A DNA stretch of 64,000 bases from CALINF01 sp039990395 (GCA_039990395.1 JBDXFZ010000139.1:310001-374000); one strand, 5' to 3'; shown: positions 54,223-62,964, counted from the stretch's first letter. Translations and numbers: made by a program. Notes: generated by a model from the letters alone, not told the origin.

Positions 54223-56494
54223 TTTCACAGTGTCCGTACGCGATCTGGTTGTGTTTTGCCATCGCCGGGGCGACATTGATCAACGCTATTCGGCTTCACC
54301 AAGCGGGGCTCAGGGAATAGAGGGCCATCAACGAATCTATCAACGACGTCCGGCCTCATACCAAAGTGAATATGCAGTGGAGCTGAGCACTGAGGTGGCT
54401 GGGTTGACCCTGCATGTGCGGGGTCGTGCAGACGGGTTTGATGCAAGCGAACAGCTGGTTGAAGAAATCAAAACCTGTCGAGTGAATCCTGCCGTCATTC
54501 CCGACACTATCGTTAGAGAACATCTCGCACAAGGACGTTTATACGCTGCACTCATTGCCGATGCTCTTTCTCTGGACGCGCTGACGGTGCGACTTACCTG
54601 GTTGCAGTTGGATGAAGATCGTGAGTATCCGCTTGAGCAGCGCTATACCGCTGACGAGCTGCGCCTCTTTTTGGATGACACTTTAACGAACTATGGCTCT
54701 TGGCTGCGCGGAGTCACCGAGCGACAAGAATTGCGTAACACCACTGTGGCAGATGCGACCTTTCCCTACGGAGAGTTTCGCACTGGCCAACGTGGAATGG
54801 CAGAGCTGGTTTATAAGTGTGTGGACCAGGCCGGGCAACTTTTATTGGAAGCACCTACCGGCATGGGTAAGACTGCGGCTACGTTGTTTCCGGCGCTGAA
54901 GGCGCAAGCGCAAGGCAAGCACGATCAGATTATCTTTAGTACCGCGCGCACGGCTGGCAAGCGCGCTGCACAAGACACGCTTTCGCATTTTCGCAAGCAA
55001 GGTATGAGTGTTTCGGCGCTCACGGTTACGGCCAAGGACAGCGTCTGTTTCTCCCCCGGACACGCCTGCCATCCCGATGACTGTCGCTTTGCACAGAGCT
55101 ATTACGATAAGTTGCCGGGCGCCAGAGAGGAGGCTGTCGCTACACAGTTCTTAGACCGTGACGCAGTGGAGTTGGTCGCGAGAAAACACGATCTTTGTCC
55201 ATACCAACTTACACTCGATCTCGTGCGCTGGACTGATGTAGTTGTGGCAGATGTGCACTATGTCTTCAGTTTGAGTGCGACATTGAATGACGCTGCTGAT
55301 GAGTATGGACTGCGAACAACCGTGTTGCTGGACGAAGCCCATAACCTGCCATCGCGAGCGCGCAGTATGTATCGGGCAGGCCTTGCCAAGGCAGCGTTCT
55401 TACAACGCCGTAAGGGATTACCGAAAGCACTGAAGCGCCCCTTTGATAGAGTTAATCGAAGTATGCTGGCCATGCAAAAAGGTGATTGGGATGAGCCATT
55501 TCTGCATGTTTTGGAGGAAGTTCCAGCTCAGGCTATCGATGCACTGCAACAGTTTGTGGCGGAGTTGGGAGAGCATCTGGCGCTTGATCCCTCGCTGGTG
55601 GGTCGTTTTCCCCAAGTATTGGAAAGCCTGTTTGAGGTTTTGCAGTTTCAGCGCGTGCTGGAGAATTGGGGTGCTGATTTTCGCTGTGAGCTAACTCGTT
55701 CGAAAGCGGCACAGTCGCTGTCATTGAGTTTGATATGCCTTGATCCAGCCCGTTTGTTAGCCGAGAAAAGCGCTAGTCTACATGCGCTGGTTGCTTTTTC
55801 TGCCACCCTGTCTCCATTGCAATGGATGCAAGCATGTTTGGGTATGGAGCAGGAGGCGGTGTGTTTGTCTTTGCCATCTCCGTTTGCCTCCTCGCAGCTG
55901 ACTGTAGATATTGCAAGCTCGGTGGATACTCGCTTTCGTCAGCGCGAGCAATCCCTGCCGGCGCTCGTAGAGTTGCTTGTGCAATGGTTTCGTGAAGAGC
56001 AAGGCAACTGCATCGTTTATTTTCCGTCTTATGCGTACCTTCAGGCGGTGCTCGACGCGCTGGAAGCCGAGCGCGCACTACCTGATCGCGAGATTTGGGT
56101 ACAAAGATCCGCTATGGATGAGGAACAGCGCGCCGGTTTGTTATCGTTGCTGGAGCGGTCACAGTCGGTAGCGGCGTTCTGCATACTCGGGGGTGTTTTT
56201 GGTGAGGGCATTGATCTGCCAGGCGAGTTGCTGAGAAGTGTGATCGTGGTTGGTGTGGGTCTGCCGCAGTTCAATCGAGAAACTGAACAGCTAAGGGACT
56301 ATTTTGAGTCTCGTTACGGACAAGGCTTTGACTACGCGTACCGGTACCCTGGCCTGCAGAAAGTTAATCAGGCGTTGGGGCGAGTGATTCGCCACGAATC
56401 TGACCGCGGCCGAGCACTTTTGATAGATACCCGATTGCGCCAACCCGACTATCGATCTTTGCTGGCCCCCTGGTGGCAATATCAGGAACGTTGA
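54215..56494 (+). CDS. XPD/DinG-like iron-sulfur helicase with N-terminal nuclease fold
   Basis: A 759-residue superfamily 2 helicase. Residues 1-170 look like a Cas4/PD-(D/E)XK module, with Asp73 in GRADGF and Glu84-Ile-Lys86. Walker A is APTGMGKT (213-220), the DEAH box is in VLLDEAHNLPSR, and Cys278, Cys285, Cys290 and Cys328 can hold a 4Fe-4S cluster as in XPD. The late motif QALGRVIRHESDRGRALLIDTR is the helicase VI region. The ATG at 54215 overlaps the nuclease gene, so the two are translationally coupled and likely work on the same DNA lesions. Confidence 0.92.
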   Translation: MPDFTVSVRDLVVFCHRRGDIDQRYSASPSGAQGIEGHQRIYQRRPASYQSEYAVELSTEVAGLTLHVRGRADGFDASEQLVEEIKTCRVNPAVIPDTIVREHLAQGRLYAALIADALSLDALTVRLTWLQLDEDREYPLEQRYTADELRLFLDDTLTNYGSWLRGVTERQELRNTTVADATFPYGEFRTGQRGMAELVYKCVDQAGQLLLEAPTGMGKTAATLFPALKAQAQGKHDQIIFSTARTAGKRAAQDTLSHFRKQGMSVSALTVTAKDSVCFSPGHACHPDDCRFAQSYYDKLPGAREEAVATQFLDRDAVELVARKHDLCPYQLTLDLVRWTDVVVADVHYVFSLSATLNDAADEYGLRTTVLLDEAHNLPSRARSMYRAGLAKAAFLQRRKGLPKALKRPFDRVNRSMLAMQKGDWDEPFLHVLEEVPAQAIDALQQFVAELGEHLALDPSLVGRFPQVLESLFEVLQFQRVLENWGADFRCELTRSKAAQSLSLSLICLDPARLLAEKSASLHALVAFSATLSPLQWMQACLGMEQEAVCLSLPSPFASSQLTVDIASSVDTRFRQREQSLPALVELLVQWFREEQGNCIVYFPSYAYLQAVLDALEAERALPDREIWVQRSAMDEEQRAGLLSLLERSQSVAAFCILGGVFGEGIDLPGELLRSVIVVGVGLPQFNRETEQLRDYFESRYGQGFDYAYRYPGLQKVNQALGRVIRHESDRGRALLIDTRLRQPDYRSLLAPWWQYQER

Positions 56495-56525
56495 GTCGCA
56501 ACTGATCCAGCGTTTAAGAAAGCGC

Positions 56526-57788
56526 TTACTCGGAAACGCGATACTCGGGCTTGGCAAACGCTAATTGCACTGTGCCGATAATCCGCTCTCTAAAGCCTCC
56601 CTCGCAATAACTGAGGTAGAACTCCCACATCCGAATAAAGCGCTCGTCAAACCCTTGGGCCTGCACTGCGTCGAGCTGGTCGAGAAAGCGTTCCCGCCAG
56701 GTTGCCAGCGTAATGGCATAATCTTGCGTGATGTCCCTTAAATGAACTATTTGCATATCCGTGTTATTGGCGATGTGCTTCGCGATGATGCTCATTGAGG
56801 GCAGGCAACCACCCGGAAAGATATACCGCTTGATGAAATCCACGCGATTCTTCGCATCTTCATAGCGCTGGTCGGTCATCGTAATGGCTTGAATCACCAT
56901 TTTGCCGGTCGGTTTTAGTAGCTCGCTGCACTTGGTGAAGTAGCTGTCGTAGAATTCGTGTCCCACAGCTTCTATCATTTCAATTGAAACCAGCTTGTCG
57001 TAGCTACCCGTGAGGTCGCGATAGTCTTCACAAATCACATTGATTTGATCGGTCAGGCCTAGCTCTGCAACTTTCTCCTTCGCGTACTCATATTGCTCGC
57101 GTGAGATCGTGGTTGTTGTCACCTGGCAGCCGTAGTGGCTGGCGGCGTGAATGGCCATCCCGCCCCAGCCGGTTCCAATCTCCAGCAGATGATCGTCGGG
57201 TTGCAGCGCCAGTTGCTTGCAGATCTCGTCGAGCTTGGCGATGGAAGCCTGCTCCAATGTTGCCGACCGGTCTTCGAAGATAGCGGCCGAATACATCATG
57301 GTTGGATCGAGAAACAGGTTGAAGAAATTGTTTCCGAGGTCGTAGTGCGCGGAGATATTCTTGCGCGAGCCAGAGGCTGTGTTGCGGTTCATGTAGTGAG
57401 CCAGCTTCAGCCCCAACTTGGTATACCAGTGCTGGCGGCTCTGCATTGTTTCCATGGTAGCCATATTGGCACTGAACACGCGAGTAACGGCAGTGAGGTC
57501 TGGCGAGGACCAGTCGCCATCAATGTAGGCCTCTCCGGAGGCGATAGTGCCCCCCATCAGTACTTTGATATAGGCTCGTGGGCTGTGCACAAAGACTTCC
57601 GCTTGCGGATGTGCCGGGTTGTTTGCGTTGCCAAAGCGAAAAGTCTCAGCGCCGTCATGAATAATCAGGCTGCCCACCGACATATTTTCGAGTACACGAA
57701 AAAGAATGCGTCTTGATAATTGCTCACCTGATACGAGACTGCGTACCTGTGGTAACAGGGTGATTTGGCTGACGCTCATATTGCTCAT
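56526..57788 (-). CDS. cyclopropane-fatty-acid synthase-like methyltransferase
   Basis: A 420-residue SAM enzyme acting on unsaturated phospholipid chains. SAM binding is at LLEIGTGWGGMAIHAA, and GRxNISAHYDLGNxFF-type and SIEMIEAVGHEF residues are typical of CfaA/mycolic methylases. Being in an RpoE/ChrR-controlled operon, it resembles the UfaM-type enzyme that methylates vaccenate in Rhodobacter, rather than a plain Cfa. It overlaps the DUF1365 gene by 4 bases. Confidence 0.88.
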   Translation of the reverse strand: MSNMSVSQITLLPQVRSLVSGEQLSRRILFRVLENMSVGSLIIHDGAETFRFGNANNPAHPQAEVFVHSPRAYIKVLMGGTIASGEAYIDGDWSSPDLTAVTRVFSANMATMETMQSRQHWYTKLGLKLAHYMNRNTASGSRKNISAHYDLGNNFFNLFLDPTMMYSAAIFEDRSATLEQASIAKLDEICKQLALQPDDHLLEIGTGWGGMAIHAASHYGCQVTTTTISREQYEYAKEKVAELGLTDQINVICEDYRDLTGSYDKLVSIEMIEAVGHEFYDSYFTKCSELLKPTGKMVIQAITMTDQRYEDAKNRVDFIKRYIFPGGCLPSMSIIAKHIANNTDMQIVHLRDITQDYAITLATWRERFLDQLDAVQAQGFDERFIRMWEFYLSYCEGGFRERIIGTVQLAFAKPEYRVSE

Positions 57789-58546
57789 TTCAATGCTCCA
57801 GAAGCTTCGGTTCCCGGGTGGGGGTAAAAAGGTACTTTCTTGATAAACAGTTTCAGCGCCTGCCAGTAGATAGCCAATGCTACCTTTGCTGTCATGAATG
57901 GATAGCGCAGCAGCATTTTATTGAGCGCCCCCCGAGTCATGGGCTGTGCCTTCAGCGCTAATGTGGCGTCGAAGATCGTGTCTGCTTTGACCGTTGTTGC
58001 CATATGCAGCACGAGTCTTTTACCTGGCGTATTACTGCGCCAGTGGTAGTTCATACCCATTGGGTTGAAAGGTGAGACGTGAAATTTCTTTTCAAACTGT
58101 GTGCTTAGCCATTGCCCAGCCTCTGGTCCGCGAAGGACGTAGCTGTGGCGTTCATCCCATGGCGTGTTGTTAACTTCGGCGACCAGATATTGCAAATCGG
58201 TTTCATCTTCGTTGAAGCAGTAGTAACAGGCGATAGGATTCATCTGGTAGCCAAAATAGCGCAGGTTTGCGAGCAAGTAGATGGGCCCTGCGTGGCTCTC
58301 GCCGGTTTCTTCCCGGATTCTTCTGCGCACTTCATCTTCTAGCGGCAGGGTCTCATCGCCGAGAAAGTCGCTGCGTTTGAATCGAGCAAGAGCGAAACCT
58401 GTGGCTGACCACAGTGGGTTGCCATTGAACAACTCTGGCAGCTCTGCCAGATTGATGAATGGCATAAAAACCCTGTAACTGAACCGGTGTTCTCGCGGTT
58501 GATGCCTGCGATGGCGTAAGCTGCCGGTGTAGAGCCTTGATTTCAC
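57785..58546 (-). CDS. DUF1365 protein
   Basis: A 253-residue protein matching DUF1365: LYTGSLRHRRHQPREHRFSYRVFMP at the start, NLRYFGYQMNPIACYYC, and HVSPFNPMGMNYHW. The family is nearly always found between an FAD amine-oxidase-like protein and a cyclopropane synthase homolog, as here, so it is thought to take part in lipid modification. The catalytic role is not known to me. It overlaps both neighbours by 4 bases. Confidence 0.9.
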   Translation of the reverse strand: MKSRLYTGSLRHRRHQPREHRFSYRVFMPFINLAELPELFNGNPLWSATGFALARFKRSDFLGDETLPLEDEVRRRIREETGESHAGPIYLLANLRYFGYQMNPIACYYCFNEDETDLQYLVAEVNNTPWDERHSYVLRGPEAGQWLSTQFEKKFHVSPFNPMGMNYHWRSNTPGKRLVLHMATTVKADTIFDATLALKAQPMTRGALNKMLLRYPFMTAKVALAIYWQALKLFIKKVPFYPHPGTEASGALK

Positions 58547-59802
58547 GCAGCGACCTGAGCAGTTTGCTGAAGCGCACTGGCAACGCGCAGTGCGCTCACG
58601 ACACCGTCTTCGTGAAAGCCGTTGTGCCAGTAGGCACCACAGTACCAGGTGTTGTTTACACCGTTGATTTCTTCCCAGCGTTGCTGCGCGGCCATCCCTT
58701 CAAGAGAGAAAACAGGGTGGTCGTAATTGAAGCGGCCAAGAATGAGGTTCGGATTAATGGCCTCTGTGTTGTTTAGTGTCACGCAGAATGTCTCCGGTGC
58801 CTGGATGCCTTGCAATATGTTCATGTTATACGTCACGACAGCCCTGTCATCACTAACACCCAATTGATAGTTCCAGCTGGACCAGGTTTTCTTGTTTTTC
58901 GGCAATAGCCGTGTGTCAGTATGCAGAACGACGTCATTCGATTGATAGGGCATAGCCCCTAAAATGTCCCGCTCCTGAGGCGTTGGGTCCCCGAGCATGG
59001 CCAACGCCTGATCTGAGTGAGACGCGATTACTACCTGATCGAAGCTGAAAGAGCGACCGTCTGTCAGACCAATAATCACGCCTCCCGGATGGCGTTGTAC
59101 TTGTTCAACCGCTGCGTTGGTATGGATGCGGGATTCAAAGCGCTGGCATAGAGGCCGTAGATATTCTCTGGAGCCCCCCTCAATAACGCGCCATTGGGGC
59201 CGGTTTTTCACTGACAACAGGCCATGGTTTTTGAAGAAGCGGACGAAGAAGCTGACGGGAAACGCCATCATTGTTTCGCAGTCAGCGGACCAGATAGCTG
59301 ACCCCATGGCGATAAGGTACTGCTCGCGAAAACCCTCACTGTAACCGTTGCGTTGCAAGTAATCTCCTAGGGTTTCAGACTCACTGAGCTCGTCTGACTC
59401 TAGATCGGCTATTGATTCCTTGTTGAAACGCAGAATATCGCGAACCATCGCCAGAAATCGGGGGGACACAAGGTTACGGCGTTGTGCAAACATACAGTCG
59501 AGGTTGGTGCCGGAGTATTCCAAACCGGAAGTTAAGTCGTTGACGCTGAATCCCATAGCGGTTGGCTTGCTGGTTACGCCCAGTTCATCCATAAGGGCTA
59601 TGAAGTTGGGGTAGGTCCAGTCGTTAAATACAATAAAGCCAGTGTCGATGGCGTAGCGACGCGTTCCGAGTTTGACGTCCATCGTAGCGGTGTGGCCGCC
59701 AATGCGGTCGCCGCTTTCAAAAACCGTGACTTCATGCTGCTCACTTAGGTAGTGAGCACTCGCTAACCCAGAAATTCCTGACCCTATCACTGCAATTCTC
59801 AA
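58543..59802 (-). CDS. FAD-dependent amine-oxidase-like flavoprotein
   Basis: A 419-residue flavoprotein beginning IAVIGSGISGLASAHYLSE (FAD ADP-binding) with ESGDRIGGHTATMDV soon after. DDRAVVTYNMN and WYCGAYWHNGFHEDGV are typical of the NAD(P)-binding/amine-oxidase proteins paired with DUF1365 and Cfa. A fatty-acyl desaturation or isomerisation role is suggested by context only. It is first in the operon and is read from the TGATCC-N18-TAACTT promoter. Confidence 0.9.
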   Translation of the reverse strand: MRIAVIGSGISGLASAHYLSEQHEVTVFESGDRIGGHTATMDVKLGTRRYAIDTGFIVFNDWTYPNFIALMDELGVTSKPTAMGFSVNDLTSGLEYSGTNLDCMFAQRRNLVSPRFLAMVRDILRFNKESIADLESDELSESETLGDYLQRNGYSEGFREQYLIAMGSAIWSADCETMMAFPVSFFVRFFKNHGLLSVKNRPQWRVIEGGSREYLRPLCQRFESRIHTNAAVEQVQRHPGGVIIGLTDGRSFSFDQVVIASHSDQALAMLGDPTPQERDILGAMPYQSNDVVLHTDTRLLPKNKKTWSSWNYQLGVSDDRAVVTYNMNILQGIQAPETFCVTLNNTEAINPNLILGRFNYDHPVFSLEGMAAQQRWEEINGVNNTWYCGAYWHNGFHEDGVVSALRVASALQQTAQVAA

Positions 59803-59853
59803 GTGTAGTCTCCGTTGTGCGCGCCTTTCCCAGCGTTTGTCGATTTCATGTCC

Positions 59854-59883
59854 AAGTTACGCCTTGCTTTGAGCAATGGATCA
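59854..59883 (-). promoter_or_regulatory. RpoE (ECF11-type) promoter of the lipid operon
   Basis: On the minus strand TGATCC (59878-59883), exactly 18 bases, then TAACTT (59854-59859). The Rhodobacter RpoE consensus, TGATCC with 18 bases before TAAG, is close. The transcript would start about 45 bases before the flavoprotein gene. Confidence 0.75.
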
Positions 59884-59909
59884 TCCTTGTTTTGTTTGTG
59901 GTCTTATGG

Positions 59910-59939
59910 TGATCCGGTGGTGAGATAGGGGCGTATACT
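59910..59939 (+). promoter_or_regulatory. RpoE (ECF11-type) promoter of the sigma-chrR genes
   Basis: TGATCC (59910-59915), 18 bases, TATACT (59934-59939). It shares the -35 and spacing of the divergent promoter, so the sigma factor should control its own gene. Confidence 0.72.
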
Positions 59940-59969
59940 TTAGCAAATCCGCAAAAACAGGGTTACAGG

Positions 59970-60572
59970 GTGGAAGAAAAACCAAATAACGTGTCCAGTG
60001 CGTGGAAAGTACCCACGGGTAGACGCACAGACGAGTGGAGCGAGTGTCTGGCGCTAATAGCGCAAAATGAAGACAGGGCGGCGTTCACCCGGTTTTTCCG
60101 TCATTTTGCTCCCCTGATCAAGGCGTTTGCACTTTCCGGGTCAACGATGTCAGCGACTCACGCAGACGAGCTGGTCCAAGAAGTGATGCTGAAGGTATGG
60201 CAAAAAGCTGGCGGCTTCAATCCAGAAAAGGCTGCGGCGAGCACCTGGGTCTACACGATTGCCAGGAACTGTCGTACCGATATGTTTCGACGTTTGCAAA
60301 AGTTTGATACGCCATTGGCGTCCGAGGACTTCAGCCTCGACCAGGAACATGAAGAACCGTTTTCGATGTTGCAGAGCAAGCGCGGCAGTGAGCAAGTTCA
60401 GGAGCTGATGGGGACCTTACCATCGGATCAGGCCCAGATTCTTGCCAAGGTTTACATGGAAGGGAAGTCGCATGCGGAGGCTGCCGCGGAATTGGACTTG
60501 CCTTTGGGCACGGTTAAATCCCGAGTGCGATTAGCGATTCAGAAATTACAGATTCAGGTAGAAAGAACTTAA
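59970..60572 (+). CDS. rpoE: ECF sigma factor, RpoE/ECF11 type
   Basis: A 200-residue ECF sigma factor. Region 2 spans about 35-105 (ADELVQEVMLKVWQKAGGFNP, then STWVYTIARNCRTDMFRR) and region 4 about 140-195 (SHAEAAAELDLPLGTVKSRVRLAIQKL). The start is GTG at 59970 with AGGG seven bases before. The partner anti-sigma gene follows 4 bases later. By homology to Rhodobacter sphaeroides RpoE it should answer singlet oxygen or organic peroxides. Confidence 0.93.
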   Translation: MEEKPNNVSSAWKVPTGRRTDEWSECLALIAQNEDRAAFTRFFRHFAPLIKAFALSGSTMSATHADELVQEVMLKVWQKAGGFNPEKAAASTWVYTIARNCRTDMFRRLQKFDTPLASEDFSLDQEHEEPFSMLQSKRGSEQVQELMGTLPSDQAQILAKVYMEGKSHAEAAAELDLPLGTVKSRVRLAIQKLQIQVERT

Positions 60573-60576
60573 TATT

Positions 60577-61233
60577 ATGGCTAAATTTCATCCAAGCTTA
60601 GAATTACTCACAGAGCATGCGGCAGGCACTCTGCCTCTTGCGCAGACCGCGTGTGTGTCGGCCCACCTCAATTACTGCGACCAATGCCGTCGATCAGTTG
60701 CCAACCTGCAGAATGTAGGGGGCGCGTTATTCAGTAATCTCGGTGCTGAGCCTGTCTCTGAAAACGTGCTGGATATGGTTCTAGCCCGACTCGATGAGTC
60801 AGCGCCTTTGAGCTACAGCCCGGCTGAAGCTGCCTCTACCGGCCGTACTCCTGCAATCCTGCAGCGGTTGATGAAAGGTGACTTTTCCGATCTAAGCTGG
60901 AAAAAGATCACAGATGCACTGCGGATCAGCTATCTGAAGACGGGTGATCCTGACTTCGAATTTGCCCTGTATCACATCAAGGCTGGCGGACGCATACCCG
61001 ATCACAAGCATGGCGGCTCGGAGATGACGCTGGTGTTACAAGGTGGGTTCTCGGATTCGGCCGGCAGCTACCATGAGGGTGACTTTATTTATCGGGAAGC
61101 CGATGAGTCACATGCTCCCACGGCGTTACAGTCCGAAGATTGTATTTGCCTGGCAGTACTTGACGCCCCGCTTAAGTTCACCGGTTGGAAATACCGCTGG
61201 ATGAACCCCTTTCTCCAACTGCGTACCGGTTAG
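60577..61233 (+). CDS. chrR: ChrR-type zinc anti-sigma factor with cupin domain
   Basis: A 218-residue anti-sigma. The N-terminal zinc domain has His5, His30, Cys34 and Cys37, one residue off Rhodobacter ChrR (His6, His31, Cys35, Cys38). The cupin half has His143, His145, Glu149 and His179, two off its His141, His143, Glu147 and His177. All metal ligands are therefore kept. In that family the cupin senses singlet oxygen and the zinc domain holds the sigma factor. It ends at a strong terminator. Confidence 0.94.
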   Translation: MAKFHPSLELLTEHAAGTLPLAQTACVSAHLNYCDQCRRSVANLQNVGGALFSNLGAEPVSENVLDMVLARLDESAPLSYSPAEAASTGRTPAILQRLMKGDFSDLSWKKITDALRISYLKTGDPDFEFALYHIKAGGRIPDHKHGGSEMTLVLQGGFSDSAGSYHEGDFIYREADESHAPTALQSEDCICLAVLDAPLKFTGWKYRWMNPFLQLRTG

Positions 61234-61273
61234 GTAGTTGGCTACAGACTGACTTCAGGTCCAACTCAGTCGT

Positions 61274-61305
61274 AGGCCCCCCAGACAGCTGGTGGGGCCT
61301 TTTTT
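61274..61305 (+). terminator. rho-independent terminator after chrR
   Basis: AGGCCCC and GGGGCCT arms around a 13-base loop, followed by T6. Confidence 0.85.
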
Positions 61306-61416
61306 ATGCCCAAAGGCTGGGCATTCCGGTGTTTGAGAGCTGGACAGCCCAATCTGAGGAGTCTTCCACCTCATAGGCGGCGTGAATTTTGAGCATAATT
61401 ACCATATTCCAAGAGC

Positions 61417-61425
61417 TGTGATACT
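61417..61425 (+). promoter_or_regulatory. possible extended -10 promoter of pntAA
   Basis: TGTGATACT fits the TGn extended -10 pattern. No good -35 is seen. Transcripts would start near 61432 and include the foldable leader. Confidence 0.4.
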
Positions 61426-61436
61426 CTCGTCGGCCC

Positions 61437-61507
61437 TTAGGAAAACCCAGTAGGGGTAAACGGCTCGAAAGAGGCTGTTGGCGGGCGAAAGCGCCCAAAA
61501 TACCTAA
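61437..61507 (+). ncRNA. candidate structured 5' leader of pntAA
   Basis: TTAGG (61437-61441) and CCTAA (61503-61507) can close a 71-base unit. Inside it are CCC/GGGG, CTC-GAAA-GAG and GGGCG-AAAG-CGCCC hairpins. I cannot match it to a known riboswitch. The fold is my manual pairing only. Confidence 0.3.
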
Positions 61508-61536
61508 ACTAATATAGCAGTGGGGTCTACACCGAT

Positions 61537-62679
61537 ATGCGTCTCGCTATTCCCAAAGAAACCCATCCGGGAGAAAACCGGGTTCCCCTTATCCCCGATA
61601 CGGTAAAGAAACTCGTCAGGCTTGGCGCCGACGTGGTTATCGAGTCCAGCATGGGTAGCGGTTCAGGCTTCACTGATGAGCAATATGTAAAGGCTGGAGC
61701 AACGGTCAGCCACGATCGCCAGGCGCTGTTTGCCGAAGCAGACATGCTGCTGCGTCTGCGCAAGCCCACTCTTGAGGAGGTGGGCCTCATGAAGACCGGT
61801 TGTATCCATATTAGTTACCTCGATCCATTCAATGAGCACGAATTGGTTTACGCCATGAAAGCGGCTGGTATTACCTCGATCAGCATGGAGATGATTCCGC
61901 GCACCACTCGCAGCCAGAAAATGGATGCGCTCAGCTCTCAGGCGAACTTGGCCGGCTATGTGATGGTGATGCAGGCGGCTACTCATCTACCTCGAATTTT
62001 TCCCATGATGATGACGCCAGCGGGCACGCTCAAACCCGCTAAGGTATTTATCATCGGAGCAGGCGTCGCTGGTCTTCAGGCAATTGCCACAGCCAAACGG
62101 CTGGGCGCCAAAGTAACTGCCTTCGACACGCGGCCCGTGGTGGCTGAACAGGTGCAGTCATTGGGTGCAACCTTCCTGGATATCGATCTGGGTGAAACGG
62201 GTGAGACTGCGGCTGGCTATGCTAAAGAATTGACACCTGATCAGATACAGATGCAACGCGACGCCCAAAAAGCGGTGATAGCTGAATCAGATGTCCTGAT
62301 TACGACTGCCCAGGTGTTCGGGCGCAAACCACCAGTGATAGTGACCAAGGATATGGTGGAAGGGATGCAGCCCGGCTCAGTTGTGGTCGATATGGCTGCG
62401 GAAACAGGCGGCAATGTAGAGGGCTCTGTTCCCAATGCGAATGTTGAGATCAATGGCGTGACCGTTGTTGGCATGGGCAATCTATCGAATGAGGTATGCC
62501 GCGACGCCAGTCAGATGTACTCCAGCAATTTGTTCAGTCTTGTGGAGGATAGTTGGAACGAAGAATCCAAGTCCTTTGTCATCGACTTTGATCACGACAT
62601 CCTGCCGGGTTGCATTATCACTCATGGCGGCGAGGTTACTAACGAGACCATTAAAAATATCCTGGAGGGTAGCAACTGA
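61537..62679 (+). CDS. pntAA: proton-translocating transhydrogenase, NAD(H)-binding alpha-1 subunit
   Basis: A 380-residue domain-I protein that binds NAD(H). RLAIPKETHPGENRVPLIPDT starts it, and IGAGVAGLQAIATAKRLGA is the dinucleotide motif. The RQD-loop-like segment and KPARVFIIGAG-type residues fit PntAA. The transhydrogenase uses the proton gradient to make NADPH from NADH. The three-gene layout pntAA-pntAB-pntB is like Rhodospirillum rubrum, unlike the fused PntA of E. coli. Confidence 0.95.
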   Translation: MRLAIPKETHPGENRVPLIPDTVKKLVRLGADVVIESSMGSGSGFTDEQYVKAGATVSHDRQALFAEADMLLRLRKPTLEEVGLMKTGCIHISYLDPFNEHELVYAMKAAGITSISMEMIPRTTRSQKMDALSSQANLAGYVMVMQAATHLPRIFPMMMTPAGTLKPAKVFIIGAGVAGLQAIATAKRLGAKVTAFDTRPVVAEQVQSLGATFLDIDLGETGETAAGYAKELTPDQIQMQRDAQKAVIAESDVLITTAQVFGRKPPVIVTKDMVEGMQPGSVVVDMAAETGGNVEGSVPNANVEINGVTVVGMGNLSNEVCRDASQMYSSNLFSLVEDSWNEESKSFVIDFDHDILPGCIITHGGEVTNETIKNILEGSN

Positions 62680-62680
62680 T

Positions 62681-62962
62681 ATGGACGCTGTATTCCTGAC
62701 ATTCATTCTCATGCTGTCCATATTTCTGGGCTTCGAATTAATCACCAAGGTACCCTCAACCTTGCATACACCGCTAATGTCCGGTGCAAATGCGATCTCG
62801 GGTATCACAGTGGTCGGCGCAATAGGGCTGGCCGGTACTGGTCAACAGGATCTATCCAATTGGTTGGGTGCTGCGGCAGTCGCGCTGGCGTCAATCAATG
62901 TGGTGGGTGGTTATATGGTCACGGATCGTATGCTTGCGATGTTCAAGAAGAGGGAGGGTTGA
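62681..62962 (+). CDS. pntAB: transhydrogenase alpha-2 membrane subunit
   Basis: A 93-residue membrane subunit with three helices. FLGFELITKVPSTLHTPLMSGANAISGI is the conserved domain-II segment, part of the proton channel. The ATG at 62681 comes one base after the pntAA stop. Sequence upstream in the same frame belongs to pntAA in another frame. Confidence 0.94.
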   Translation: MDAVFLTFILMLSIFLGFELITKVPSTLHTPLMSGANAISGITVVGAIGLAGTGQQDLSNWLGAAAVALASINVVGGYMVTDRMLAMFKKREG

Positions 62963-62964
62963 TC

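Larger units (their letters stand above)
61234..61536. other. chrR-pntAA intergenic region
   Basis: A 303-base gap. It holds the chrR terminator (61274-61305), a TGCCCA/TGGGCA hairpin (61307-61323), a possible extended -10 promoter (61417-61425) and a foldable leader (61437-61507) before pntAA. No convincing small gene is seen. Confidence 0.6.

Noticed and set aside
54215..54730. Cas4-like domain as evidence of a CRISPR system
   Set aside because: The PD-(D/E)XK module is fused to an XPD-like helicase with no cas1, cas2 or repeats nearby, so it is a repair architecture.
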